Shown: positions 56,114 through 64,000 of the stretch, one piece after another | Layout of the letters: every line of letters starts with the position of its first letter | How positions within the stretch are numbered: position 1 is the first letter of the stretch | Assembly: GCF_013359755.1 (NCBI RefSeq) | Contig: NZ_JABMCJ010000094.1 | Coordinates: 558,001-622,000, forward strand | DNA: 64,000 bases | From: Tardiphaga robiniae | GTDB taxonomy: Bacteria > Pseudomonadota > Alphaproteobacteria > Rhizobiales > Xanthobacteraceae | Direction: 5' to 3' | Translations under genes and position numbers: made by a program | The notes under the pieces: generated by a model | The model's database searches: none | What the model was told of the DNA's origin: nothing | Seen by the model: the letters and a program-made list of their open reading frames with translations, nothing else

Positions 56114-57208
56114 ATGGCTGAAGACACAATGACGACCGTAGGCATCGGCAATCACGGTGCCAAGCGGCTGCCGTCCGTTGATGTGGACACGTTCAACATC
56201 GAGCTGAAGGACGACAACGGCTTTCTCGGTGACCGCGCCAGCAAGGGCGCTTTTCAGCGCATACTGGATGATCTCAGAAAGCCATTGAAGAAAAACGGCG
56301 ACGATCCGCTCGGCAAAAAGGCTGCCAACGAGATCAGTAAATCCAGCCTCGACGAAATCCTGCTTGGCGACGATGTGGCCGCGGCTGCACTCGTCCATGG
56401 TGCGATCGAAGAATTCGCGCGGGAGCTGGCTTATGTCACGCAGCGCTTCTTCAAGACGAAGGCCTGGGCAGATACGGAATGCATCGTGGTCGGCGGCGGT
56501 TTCCGCCAGAGTCGTGTCGGGGAACTTGTTATTGCGCGCACGGACATCATCCTCAAGGCCGAGGATCTCAAGGTTGCGTTGGTGCCGATCCGGTTTCATC
56601 CAGATGAAGCCGGCCTGATCGGTTGCCTGCATCTGGCGCCGTCATGGATTTTCGAAGGTTACGACAGCATTCTGGCGGTCGACATCGGCGGCTCCAACAT
56701 CCGTTGTGGCGTGGTCGAAACCGCATGGAAGAAATCGAAGGATCTCTCCAAGGCCGCGGTATGGAAGTCCGATCTCTGGAAACATGCCGATGATGAGCCG
56801 ACGCGTGAAGGCGCCGTCAAGCGGTTAGTGAAGATGCTGAAGGATCTGATCTCCGCCGCCGACAATGAAGGCCTCAAGCTGGCGCCGTTCATCGGCATCT
56901 CATGCCCGGGGGTGATCAACGAAGACGGCACCATCGCGAAGGGAGCGCAGAATCTTCCGGGTAATTGGGAAAGCAGCAAGTTCAACCTGCCGGCCTTGCT
57001 CGCCGAAGGCATTCCCACAATCGGGGATCACGATACTGCGGTGCTCATGCACAATGACGGCGTTGTCCAAGGCCTCAGTGAAGTCCCTTTCATGCAGGAC
57101 TTCGAACGCTGGGGCGTGCTGACGATCGGAACGGGGCTGGGCAATGCTCGCTTCACCAACCGCAAGAAAGAGAAGGACGACAAGAAGGCGAAGAAAGACA
57201 AGGATTGA
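56114..57208 (+). CDS. ROK-family protein with circularly permuted domain order
   Basis: A 364-residue protein. ROK elements appear in swapped order. Residues ~70-175 have the features of the C-terminal ROK lobe: helix with LLGDD (84-87), helix VHGAIEEFARELAYVTQRFF, CIVVGGGFRQSRVGE (123-137) and PIRFHPDEAGLIGCLHLAP (158-176). Residues ~185-345 then give the N-terminal lobe: AVDIGGSNIRCGVV (phosphate 1), CPGVINEDG (264-272), LPGNW (281-285), GDHDTAVLM (304-312, with candidate base Asp307) and LTIGTGLGNARF (336-347). The usual zinc motif CxCGxxGC is absent. A Lys/Asp-rich tail ends the protein. Kinase activity is uncertain. Confidence 0.8.
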   Translation: MAEDTMTTVGIGNHGAKRLPSVDVDTFNIELKDDNGFLGDRASKGAFQRILDDLRKPLKKNGDDPLGKKAANEISKSSLDEILLGDDVAAAALVHGAIEEFARELAYVTQRFFKTKAWADTECIVVGGGFRQSRVGELVIARTDIILKAEDLKVALVPIRFHPDEAGLIGCLHLAPSWIFEGYDSILAVDIGGSNIRCGVVETAWKKSKDLSKAAVWKSDLWKHADDEPTREGAVKRLVKMLKDLISAADNEGLKLAPFIGISCPGVINEDGTIAKGAQNLPGNWESSKFNLPALLAEGIPTIGDHDTAVLMHNDGVVQGLSEVPFMQDFERWGVLTIGTGLGNARFTNRKKEKDDKKAKKDKD

Positions 57209-57509
57209 GCAGGACCATTGAGCGTCCCGGTGCCGCCTCGGCCAATGGCCGAGTGCATGCATCCGTCGGCGAATCATCCTGGCGCCGCCATGGCTCGTCA
57301 TGTCGCGCGTCCAACCATAGCGTGCGTTGCCGCTGCGAATCTGCAACGAAAAGGCTGGCTTTCTAGTCCACGCGCCAGCTAGAGCCAGCTTTTGCGGCTC
57401 TGCGGGCAATTGGGTGCGGATTTTCCGCTCTGCCCGTCTTGTCTGGCCCGCCATCCTCGCCTAGAACTCCGCGCAACCACCCACGGGCGACCGTGGGTCT
57501 TGGCGCCTT
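57209..57509. other. Non-coding stretch before tRNA-Ser
   Basis: No convincing gene was found in these 300 bases. A perfect hairpin ACCCACGG-GCGA-CCGTGGGT (57479-57498) with a GNRA-type loop lies 11 bases before the tRNA and may be a processing or regulatory feature. Confidence 0.5.
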
Positions 57510-57599
57510 GGAGAGGTGGCAGAGTGGTTGATTGTACCGCACTCGAAATGCGGCATGGGTGCAAGCCCATCGGGGGTTCGAATCCCCCCCTCTCCGCCA
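57510..57599 (+). tRNA. tRNA-Ser (CGA)
   Basis: Acceptor GGAGAGG pairs with CCTCTCC; the anticodon stem CCGCA/TGCGG encloses the loop CTCGAAA, anticodon CGA. A long variable arm (CATGGGTGCAAGCCCATC) is typical of serine tRNA; the T-arm GGGGGTTCGAATCCCCCC follows. The CCA end is not fully separate from the GCCA 3' end, which is encoded. It reads UCG. Confidence 0.96.
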
Positions 57600-57639
57600 G
57601 CCAGATGAAAATCGCAATGAAATCAATGGGTCATTGGAA

Positions 57640-57902
57640 GTAATAGGCTTTCTGCCACCCGTTTGGTCGTGGCTATTGTTGGTTCCGGCGAGGCGCGCCG
57701 GACGATCTCCGCGAGTTTGTCGGTCAACGCGAAGAGCGGCTTAGCCTCGGTACCCGAGATCCAGTCGAGGCAAAGTGACTCCACGCCTTGAAGCTTTTCG
57801 AGATTGAAGAGCGTAGTCGAACCTCCGGCAAAGCCAGCGCCCGCTCGCCTCCATCAGGCCCGCGGGCCCGCCGCCGATGATGCAGTCATAGTGCTCAGCC
57901 AT
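57640..57902 (-). pseudogene. Decayed flavoprotein-like locus next to tRNA-Ser
   Basis: On the minus strand an ATG at 57902 opens MAEHYDCIIGGGPAGLM, a dinucleotide-binding motif of FAD/NAD(P) oxidoreductases. After ~20 residues the family pattern is lost and the frame runs to a stop at 57741. In another frame a second open stretch (beginning GSTTLFNLEKLQGVES) continues to about 57640 with no recognised family. The best reading is a remnant after deletions and a frameshift. A real short protein is less likely. Confidence 0.45.
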
Positions 57903-57964
57903 GACGATACCGAACCAGCTCAGCAAAAATCATGGAGCGGCGCACACTGCGCCTCGCGTTGCCG

Positions 57965-58477
57965 TCATTGAGCGTCAAGCTTACGAAACATCACGAGCGC
58001 ATCAACATATTCGTCAGTCGGAAGCCGAAAAGCCTCAGGCAGCCGTCCGACGATCTCAAAACCAAGCGTAGTCCAGAGTCTCACCGCACGCACATTGCTG
58101 CTCACGACGCAGTTGAATTGCATGGCGCGAAATCCGGAGCTTCTGGCATAGTCGAGCGAGTGTAGGCACATATTGCGGGCCACACCGCCGCCTTGCGCGC
58201 TCGCCAGCGTCATGTAGCCGCAATTGGCCACGTGGCTGCCGCCGCCGTCCTGGTTGGCGCGCACATAATAAGATCCCACGATCTGACCTTGGCGCACGGC
58301 AACGAAGGTTCGTTTATCCGGACCGTGCCAGTAGGACAAAGCATCGTCCTTCGTCATCAGGGGGTCCAGGGCGTAGGTCGTACCTGCACGGATGGTCGGC
58401 TCGATGACCGACCAGATGTCTGCCCGGTCTGCCGGCTCAGCCGGGCGAATGATCAGGTCGTCGGAGTGTATGACCAT
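57965..58477 (-). CDS. GNAT-family N-acetyltransferase
   Basis: A 170-residue acetyltransferase. DLIIRPAEPADRADIW opens the domain, GYMTLASAQGGGVARNMC is the acetyl-CoA region (with GGG instead of the usual Q/R-x-x-G), and VVSSNVRAVRLWTTLGFEIVG closes it. It lies 12 bases downstream of the GlxA-type regulator on the same strand and is probably co-transcribed. The substrate is unknown. Confidence 0.88.
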   Translation of the reverse strand: MVIHSDDLIIRPAEPADRADIWSVIEPTIRAGTTYALDPLMTKDDALSYWHGPDKRTFVAVRQGQIVGSYYVRANQDGGGSHVANCGYMTLASAQGGGVARNMCLHSLDYARSSGFRAMQFNCVVSSNVRAVRLWTTLGFEIVGRLPEAFRLPTDEYVDALVMFRKLDAQ

Positions 58478-58489
58478 AACAAGTGCCGC

Positions 58490-59536
58490 CTAAGCCAGAC
58501 TGAATATACGCCGACCTTCGCCGGCATCTTGCCCGTGGGATTGACCGATTATTCTGCGGCGTTCCTCGGACGGGTTGGTATTGAAGGCGGCCTTGAACGC
58601 CTTGCTGAGATGCGAACCGTCGACGAAGCCGGTTTCAGCGGCGATTGCGGCCAGCGATAGGTCGGTCTTCAACATCCACCGTGCATGTTTCAGGCGCAGC
58701 CGCAGATATGTCGCCTGCGGAGACTGGCCGGTTTCCTCTTTGAAAAGGCGCTCCAGTTGCCGCGTGCTCAGACTGACCTTGCCGGCCAGTCGCGCGACAG
58801 ACAGCGGCGCTGATAGGTTCTGCTCCATCATTAACAGCGCGCGCGAGATCCGTCCGTCGGTCTCGGCAAATTCGGTCGGCGGCGCCGATTGAGCCGAAGA
58901 TCCGGGTTTCATGCGATCGATCAACATGATGTGGAGCGCCTTCTGCGCGCTCGACAGGCCCATGCGTTGTTCCACAATATGGGCGGCGAGGTAGGCAACG
59001 CCCATGCCGCCCGAACACGTGATGCGGTTGCCGTCGATGACGAAGAGCTGGTCGGCCACCGGGAGTGTCTCGCCGAATTCCTCCAGGAAATCGCGATAGT
59101 GGTACCAGCTGATGCAGCACTTTTTCTGGTTGAGAAGGCCTAGACGCCACAGCACGAAACTGCCGGTGCAGACGCCGATCAGATCGACCTTGGTGTTCGC
59201 AGCCTCCAGCAGATAGCGCTTGATCTTGTCATCGATCTGCGGGCCCTGATGCAGCAGGCCACCCACGACGACGACATAATCGAGCTCGCGCGGATCGAGG
59301 AACCGGGAATTCGGATACATCAGCAGACCGCAACTCGAACGGATCGGCTCGTCGGTGTCGGCCATGATGTGCCACTGGCAGCGGATCGGCCGACTGTTGT
59401 CGCCTTCGTCGGCGGCGAGACGCAGCACGTCCACGAAGCTGGCCAACGCAGTCAGCGTGAAATTCTTGGTCAGAATAAAGCCAACGCGCAGCGGACGGAC
59501 CTTTGGTTGCATCACCCCTGCCTTCGCATTCACCAT
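58490..59536 (-). CDS. GlxA-family transcriptional regulator (DJ-1/PfpI domain plus AraC HTH)
   Basis: A 348-residue regulator. The N-terminal glutamine-amidotransferase-like domain has RVGFILTKNFTLTALASFVD and VDLIGVCTGSFVLWRLGLL with a Cys at the elbow. The C-terminal AraC pair of HTH motifs has LARLAGKV-like SVARLAGKVSLSTRQLERLF and IAAETGFVDGSHLSKAFKAA. The family includes GbdR and related regulators of glycine betaine, dimethylglycine and sarcosine catabolism, and the sox genes lie ~1 kb away; control of sox is a reasonable inference. Start choices are 59536, 59512 and 59593, none with a clear ribosome-binding site. Confidence 0.9.
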   Translation of the reverse strand: MVNAKAGVMQPKVRPLRVGFILTKNFTLTALASFVDVLRLAADEGDNSRPIRCQWHIMADTDEPIRSSCGLLMYPNSRFLDPRELDYVVVVGGLLHQGPQIDDKIKRYLLEAANTKVDLIGVCTGSFVLWRLGLLNQKKCCISWYHYRDFLEEFGETLPVADQLFVIDGNRITCSGGMGVAYLAAHIVEQRMGLSSAQKALHIMLIDRMKPGSSAQSAPPTEFAETDGRISRALLMMEQNLSAPLSVARLAGKVSLSTRQLERLFKEETGQSPQATYLRLRLKHARWMLKTDLSLAAIAAETGFVDGSHLSKAFKAAFNTNPSEERRRIIGQSHGQDAGEGRRIFSLA

Positions 59537-59784
59537 ATGGTCGAATGGCAATCCGGGTGATCGCCGCGAGACGATGCTCCAAAACGGACCCATGTCGCAT
59601 CATTACATACCTCCAGCGCGCCGGGGCAGGCATTTGCGACGGACTGATCCTAAAAATACATTGCCGCGCGCGCAAGGGCGGCGAAGCGTCTCGCCTGGTG
59701 CGCGACGTTCGGGGCGTCGGCTGGGAACCGAGAAGCCCCAGATTGTTGCCGCTAGATCAGGTCGGCCGGTGCGGCGCAGGAGGG

Positions 59785-60300
59785 TCAGCCGGCGGACGGC
59801 GGCTCTTCTGGCGTCGCGAACTGCGCTTCGCGGCCGATCGCAGCAAGAAATGCGTCGAGTGCACCGACCGACAGCGATGTCGTGCGGCTGTTGATGACGG
59901 GGTGGCAATTGATGCGCTCCGCCGACCGCAAGCGCGCATCGATGACGGGAGTGACCGCCTGATTGGCATCGTTATAGAGCGCCAGAATCGAGACCGATCC
60001 CGGTTCGATCCCAAGCAATTCCTTCAGGGCTTCCGCGCTTCCAAATGACAGCCCGCCCTTGGCGCCGATCGTCTTTGCCAGCGACTTCAGGTGAACGGTC
60101 GCGGCTTCGTCGGTGACGAACAGGAAGAACCGTTTCTTGCCGTCGCGGAGGAACAGGTTCTTGGTGTGAATGCCGGGAATGTCGCCGCGTAGCGCACGCG
60201 ACTCTTCCACCGTATGCACGGGCGGGTGTTCGAACGTCTCCACCACGATCGACTTGTCTTTGAGATACTGAAGAATCTCGTCGCTGCGTTCGATGCTCAT
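59785..60300 (-). CDS. Prolyl-tRNA editing (YbaK/PrdX-like) protein
   Basis: A 171-residue protein of the YbaK/ProX editing superfamily. EHPPVHTVEESRAL and GIHTKNLFLRDGKKRFFLFVT carry the conserved His and Lys; GGLSFGSAEALKELLGIEPGSVSIL is the PrdX-type region. These enzymes hydrolyse Ala-tRNA(Pro) or similar mischarged tRNAs in trans. AAGGA stands eight bases before the ATG. It is divergent from soxB. Confidence 0.92.
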   Translation of the reverse strand: MSIERSDEILQYLKDKSIVVETFEHPPVHTVEESRALRGDIPGIHTKNLFLRDGKKRFFLFVTDEAATVHLKSLAKTIGAKGGLSFGSAEALKELLGIEPGSVSILALYNDANQAVTPVIDARLRSAERINCHPVINSRTTSLSVGALDAFLAAIGREAQFATPEEPPSAG

Positions 60301-60576
60301 TCTGCGTGTCCTTGATCGTCGGTGGCGGGACTGCGCGCGCCCGGGGCATGCCGTCCTGTCTACATGGCAGCGATCCGTGTCGCATGGATACGTCGCGAAT
60401 TCGAGACCCTGGCGAGCGAAGCCGGGCGGCTTGTCGCAAATCTACGTGTTTCGTGTCGGGGCTTTGCAAACCTGCGGCGTTCCGATGTCGCTCTGATCCA
60501 ACATGATTGGCGGGCTGATGCTGGCCGCGAAGCGGCAGCGAGTTGTAGGCTCCGTCCAATCACAACGTGGACAGCC

Positions 60577-61830
60577 ATGCAGAAATTTTCAGCGCTTTCA
60601 TTACTACGGGCAGGGCTGACCGGTCATGCCGGCTGGCAGCGACAGTGGCGTTCGCCTGAACCGAAGTCGGGCTATGACGTCATCATCGTCGGTGGTGGTG
60701 GCCACGGGCTTGCAACGGCTTACTACCTGGCTAGCCGCTACGGCGTCAAAAACGTTGCCGTTCTCGAAAAGGGCTGGATCGGCGGCGGCAATACCGGCCG
60801 CAACACCACGATCATTCGTTCGAACTATCTGTTCGATGAAAGCGCCGGGATCTACGAGCACGCCCTCAAACTGTGGGAAGGGCTGTCGCAGGAACTGAAC
60901 TACAATGTCATGTACTCACCACGCGGCGTCTTGATGTTGGCGCACAACATTCACGATGTGCAGAGCTTCAAGCGACACGTGCATGCCAACCGTCTCAACG
61001 GCATCGACAATGAATGGCTGTCGCCGGAGGAATGCAAAGAATTCTGTCCGCCACTGAATGTCGGTGGGTCCATGCGCTATCCGATCCTCGGCGGCGCGCT
61101 GCAGCGCCGCGGTGGCACGGCGCGCCACGACGCTGTGGCCTGGGGCTATGCCCGCGCTGCTGACGCGCTCGGCGTGGATATTATCGAGAATTGCGAAGTC
61201 ACCGGCATCCGCCGCGCGCCGACCGGCGAGGTGGTCGGCGTCGATACGACGCGCGGCAGCATCAATGCAAAGCGCATCGGCGTCGTCGCCGCCGGCAATA
61301 CCAGCACGGTGATGAACATGGCCGGCGTGCGTCTGCCGCTGGAAAGCTTCCCGCTGCAGGCGCTGGTCAGCGAGCCGGTCAAGCCGATCTTCCCCTGCGT
61401 GGTGATGTCGAACACGATCCACGCCTATATCTCGCAGTCGGACAAAGGCGAGATGGTGATCGGGGCGGGAACGGATGTCTACACGTCCTATACGCAGCGT
61501 GGCGGCCTGCACATCGTCAATCATACGCTGGATGCGATCTGCGAACTGGTGCCGGCGTTTCGGCGCCTGCGCATGCTGCGCAACTGGGGCGGCATCGTCG
61601 ACGTCACGCCGGATCGCTCGCCGATCGTGGCGAAGACGCCGGTATCCGGGCTGTACGTCAATTGCGGCTGGGGCACCGGCGGCTTCAAGGCGACGCCGGG
61701 ATCGGGCGAGGTGTTCGCCAGCACGATCGCCAAGGATGAGCCGAACAAGATCAATGCGCCGTTCACCATCGAGCGATTCCGCGATGGCGCCGTGATCGAC
61801 GAAGCGGCTGCGGCCGCCGTGGCGCATTGA
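60577..61830 (+). CDS. soxB: Sarcosine oxidase subunit beta
   Basis: A 417-residue flavoprotein subunit of heterotetrameric sarcosine oxidase, which demethylates sarcosine to glycine with tetrahydrofolate. The FAD motif is [18 protein letters not shown] (~40-57), followed by [17 protein letters not shown] and SLWEGL-type SRYE context; [20 protein letters not shown] and [16 protein letters not shown] are also typical. Length equals known SoxB. The ATG at 60577 is the conserved [11 protein letters not shown] start; the frame opens far upstream. It heads soxB-soxD-soxA; soxG and purU or glyA may follow outside the window. Confidence 0.96.
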   Translation: MQKFSALSLLRAGLTGHAGWQRQWRSPEPKSGYDVIIVGGGGHGLATAYYLASRYGVKNVAVLEKGWIGGGNTGRNTTIIRSNYLFDESAGIYEHALKLWEGLSQELNYNVMYSPRGVLMLAHNIHDVQSFKRHVHANRLNGIDNEWLSPEECKEFCPPLNVGGSMRYPILGGALQRRGGTARHDAVAWGYARAADALGVDIIENCEVTGIRRAPTGEVVGVDTTRGSINAKRIGVVAAGNTSTVMNMAGVRLPLESFPLQALVSEPVKPIFPCVVMSNTIHAYISQSDKGEMVIGAGTDVYTSYTQRGGLHIVNHTLDAICELVPAFRRLRMLRNWGGIVDVTPDRSPIVAKTPVSGLYVNCGWGTGGFKATPGSGEVFASTIAKDEPNKINAPFTIERFRDGAVIDEAAAAAVAH

Positions 61831-61846
61831 TAGCGGGGAAAACGAG

Positions 61847-62140
61847 ATGCTCTTGATCAATTGCCCCTATTGCGGGCCGCGCCCGGAGGCCGAATTCGCC
61901 AATGGCGGGCAGGCGCATATCGCCCGCCCGGCCGACCCGATGAGCCTCACTGACGACGAGTGGGCCGCCTATCTCTATATGCGCGACAATACCAAGGGGC
62001 TGCATCACGAGCGTTGGCGGCACGCCAATGGCTGCGGCCGTTTCTTCAATGCCAGCCGCGACACGACCACGGACGTCATCAAGCGCACCTATCGCATGGG
62101 CGAGCGCCCCGAAGCCGAACATCAGGGTGCCAAGCCATGA
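61847..62140 (+). CDS. soxD: Sarcosine oxidase subunit delta
   Basis: A 97-residue zinc-binding subunit. INCPYCGPRPEAEF gives two zinc Cys; HGERWRHANGCGRFF-like HHERWRHANGCGRFF supplies His and a third Cys. DEWAAYLYMRDNTKG is diagnostic. It starts 16 bases after soxB and its stop overlaps the soxA ATG (ATGA). Confidence 0.96.
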   Translation: MLLINCPYCGPRPEAEFANGGQAHIARPADPMSLTDDEWAAYLYMRDNTKGLHHERWRHANGCGRFFNASRDTTTDVIKRTYRMGERPEAEHQGAKP

Positions 62141-64000
62141 CGGGTACGTATCGCGTGCGGCGCGGCGACGTCGCTGAAAGCCGCAACGCAGTTCATTTCA
62201 CGTTCGACGGAAAGTCGTATCAGGGTCTGGCCGGCGACACGCTGGCCTCCGCGTTGATCGCCAATGGCGTGCATTTGGTCGGGCGTTCGTTCAAGTATCA
62301 TCGGCCGCGCGGCTTCGTCTCCGCCGGCTCGGAAGAGCCGAATGCGCTGGTCGGTGTCGGCGCGACCCAGTCGCGCTATACACCGAACCTGCTCGCGACC
62401 CAGGTCGAGATCTATGACGGGCTGGTGGCCGAAAGCCAGAATCGCTGGCCGTCGCTGGAGACCGATGCCGGTTTCCTCAACGAATATTTCTCAGCCTTCC
62501 TGCCGGCGGGTTTCTACTACAAGACCTTCATGTGGCCGCGCACGGCCTGGAAGAAGCTCTATGAGCCGGTGATCCGGCGGATGGCGGGTCTCGGCAAGGC
62601 GCCAGCCGAGCCGGATGCCGATCGCTATACGCAGGTGTTTGCGCATTGCGACGTGCTGATCGTCGGCGCCGGACCTGCGGGTCTTGCCGCAGCGCTCGAA
62701 GCCAGCAACAGCGATGCCACCGTGATCCTGTGCGACGAGCAGGCAGAGATGGGCGGCTCGCTGCTGTCTGATCGTTCGGCATCGATCGACGGCATGCAGG
62801 CCGCCGACTGGGCGCGCGCGGCGCTCGATGAATTGCGCAAGCGCCCCAACGTGAAGCTGATGTCGCGTACGACGGCGTTCGGCTGGTACCCGCACAATTT
62901 TGTCGGTCTCAACGAGCGCGTCACCGACCACCTCAGCAATCCCGCGACGAACCAGCCGCGTGAGCGGCTCTGGCAGGTCAGGGCTAAGGAAGTCGTGCTG
63001 GCCGCCGGCGCGATCGAGCGGCCGCTCGTCTTCACCGACAATGACCGGCCGGGCATCATGCTGGCCGGTGCTGCCCGGACCTATGTGAATCGGTACGGCG
63101 TGGTGCCGGGCAAGCAGGTGGTCGTATTCACCGCCTGCGACAGCGCCTATCGCGCGGCGCTGGACCTCAAGGCAGCCGGTGCCAGGATCCAGGTGATCGT
63201 GGATCTGCGCAAGAGCGTGTCGGGCTATTGGGTCGACAAGGCACGCGCCGAAGGCATCAAGGTTCGCTCCGACAGCATCGTTCGCGGCACGTCGGGCTGG
63301 CTGCGGGTAAAGTCGGCGCAGATCTCCAACGCGCAAGGCGGCGATGCCGAGACGGTGGCTTGCGATCTTATCCTGATGTCCGGCGGGTTCACGCCGTCGG
63401 TGCATCTGTTCTCGCAGAGCCGCGGCAAGCTCAGCTACAGCGAAGAGCTGCGGGCCTATGTGCCTGGCGAGTCTGTCGAGCGTGAGCGGTCGGTCGGGGC
63501 GTGCAAGGGACTGTTCGCGCTCGAAAGCGTCATCGAAAGCGGCGCCAAGGGTGGTCGGGACGCTGCGGCCAAGGCCGGCTTCCCCCCGCACGGCGAGCGC
63601 AGCTATGCGGTCTCCGCGCAGTCGGTGGGTGCCGATGCGTTCATCGGCTCCGTGATGACCGATCATCAGGCGGAAAAGCGGGCCTGGGTCGATTTCCAGA
63701 ACGACGTGACGGCCAAGGATGTCCGGCTCGCGACCCGCGAAGGGTTCCGATCGATCGAGCACGTCAAGCGCTATACGACCACCGGCATGGCCACCGACCA
63801 GGGCAAGCTGTCCAACATGAACGCCCTCGGCGTCGTCTCGAAGCAGATCGACGTCGCTGTGCCGAAGGTCGGCCTGACCACGTTCCGGCCGCCTTATACG
63901 CCGACGACCTTCGGATCCTTTGCCGGCCAATCGCGTGGTGATCTGTTCGATCCCGTGCGCAAGACCAGCATCCATGCATGGGCCGAAGCCCAGGGCGCAC
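62137..64000 (+). CDS. soxA: Sarcosine oxidase subunit alpha, truncated by the window edge
   Basis: About 621 codons are visible of a normally ~1000-residue subunit. The N-terminal ferredoxin-like region has FTFDGKSYQGLAGDTLASAL and GRSFKYHRPRG. The NAD-binding domain follows with VLIVGAGPAGLAAALEAS. Later FPPHGERSYA- and IEHVKRYTTTGMATDQGK show the aminomethyl-transferase junction. The ATG overlaps the soxD stop. It carries the NAD and THF-binding parts of the complex. Confidence 0.96.
   Translation, partial: MTGTYRVRRGDVAESRNAVHFTFDGKSYQGLAGDTLASALIANGVHLVGRSFKYHRPRGFVSAGSEEPNALVGVGATQSRYTPNLLATQVEIYDGLVAESQNRWPSLETDAGFLNEYFSAFLPAGFYYKTFMWPRTAWKKLYEPVIRRMAGLGKAPAEPDADRYTQVFAHCDVLIVGAGPAGLAAALEASNSDATVILCDEQAEMGGSLLSDRSASIDGMQAADWARAALDELRKRPNVKLMSRTTAFGWYPHNFVGLNERVTDHLSNPATNQPRERLWQVRAKEVVLAAGAIERPLVFTDNDRPGIMLAGAARTYVNRYGVVPGKQVVVFTACDSAYRAALDLKAAGARIQVIVDLRKSVSGYWVDKARAEGIKVRSDSIVRGTSGWLRVKSAQISNAQGGDAETVACDLILMSGGFTPSVHLFSQSRGKLSYSEELRAYVPGESVERERSVGACKGLFALESVIESGAKGGRDAAAKAGFPPHGERSYAVSAQSVGADAFIGSVMTDHQAEKRAWVDFQNDVTAKDVRLATREGFRSIEHVKRYTTTGMATDQGKLSNMNALGVVSKQIDVAVPKVGLTTFRPPYTPTTFGSFAGQSRGDLFDPVRKTSIHAWAEAQGA

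Noticed and set aside
62491-63975. 494-codon minus-strand frame opposite soxA
   Set aside because: Same mirror-frame effect; soxA on the plus strand has clear motifs.

Overview
The window is a continuous, GC-rich chromosomal segment of an alphaproteobacterium. The best fit is the Nitrobacteraceae/Bradyrhizobiaceae (Bradyrhizobium, Afipia, Tardiphaga, Rhodopseudomonas). Supporting signs are the rplU-rpmA-GNAT-obgE-proB neighbourhood, a tarD-type enolase-superfamily enzyme, an IalB protein, a BacA/BclA-like fused ABC transporter, encoded tRNA CCA ends, and several short palindromic intergenic repeats of the kind common in that family. I see no prophage, insertion sequence, CRISPR array, rRNA or plasmid functions; most of the window looks like core or soft-core genome.

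Layout. 1-1.8 kb: end of a NitT/TauT-type ABC importer operon (binding protein, ATPase, permease). 1.9-9.6 kb: hybrid histidine kinase, fused SbmA/BacA-like ABC transporter, MAPEG protein, FMN-binding stress protein and a proline/alanine-rich OmpA-family protein. 9.7-16.4 kb (mostly minus): alkaline phosphatase, argG, a PAP2 phosphatase, rlmN and ialB. 16.6-21 kb: a dienoyl-CoA-reductase-like SDR divergent from a quinone reductase, YkvA and pterin dehydratase genes, and a TAXI binding protein. 21-25.1 kb (minus): a cobalamin riboswitch followed by a TonB-dependent receptor and a PepSY membrane protein. 25.2-37 kb: phoD, typA, maiA, amine oxidase, DCC protein, hydrolase, GNAT, ppa, M20 peptidase, folD, yggU, yggT and tRNA-Ala. 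37-46.6 kb: SDR, TerB protein, class III cyclase, cytochrome P450, a membrane protein with a 22-residue ORF behind it, a Tat-exported hydrolase and an MFS exporter. 46.7-52 kb: proB, obgE, an EamA transporter, GNAT, rpmA, rplU. 52-54.5 kb: tarD divergent from a LysR regulator. 54.5-60.3 kb: TadG-like protein, an apparently circularly permuted ROK protein, tRNA-Ser, a decayed locus, GNAT, GlxA-type regulator and a prolyl-tRNA-editing-like protein. 60.5-64 kb: soxB-soxD-soxA for sarcosine oxidation, running off the end.

Coherent units are the ABC importer; the B12-controlled outer-membrane uptake pair; the ribosome/Obg/proline cluster; the tarD-LysR pair for tartrate; and the sox operon with a nearby GlxA/AraC-type regulator. 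The observations most worth following are: (1) the 364-residue ROK protein at 56.1-57.2 kb, whose C-terminal lobe precedes its N-terminal lobe and whose zinc motif is missing; (2) the B12 riboswitch in front of a receptor that looks like a siderophore receptor; (3) a 22-codon hydrophobic ORF with a perfect ribosome-binding site and its own terminator at 42.85 kb; (4) the structured rplU leader; and (5) at least six palindromic intergenic elements, three of them touching stop codons and one touching the CCA end of a tRNA. No computation was run; all motif and family statements are by eye.
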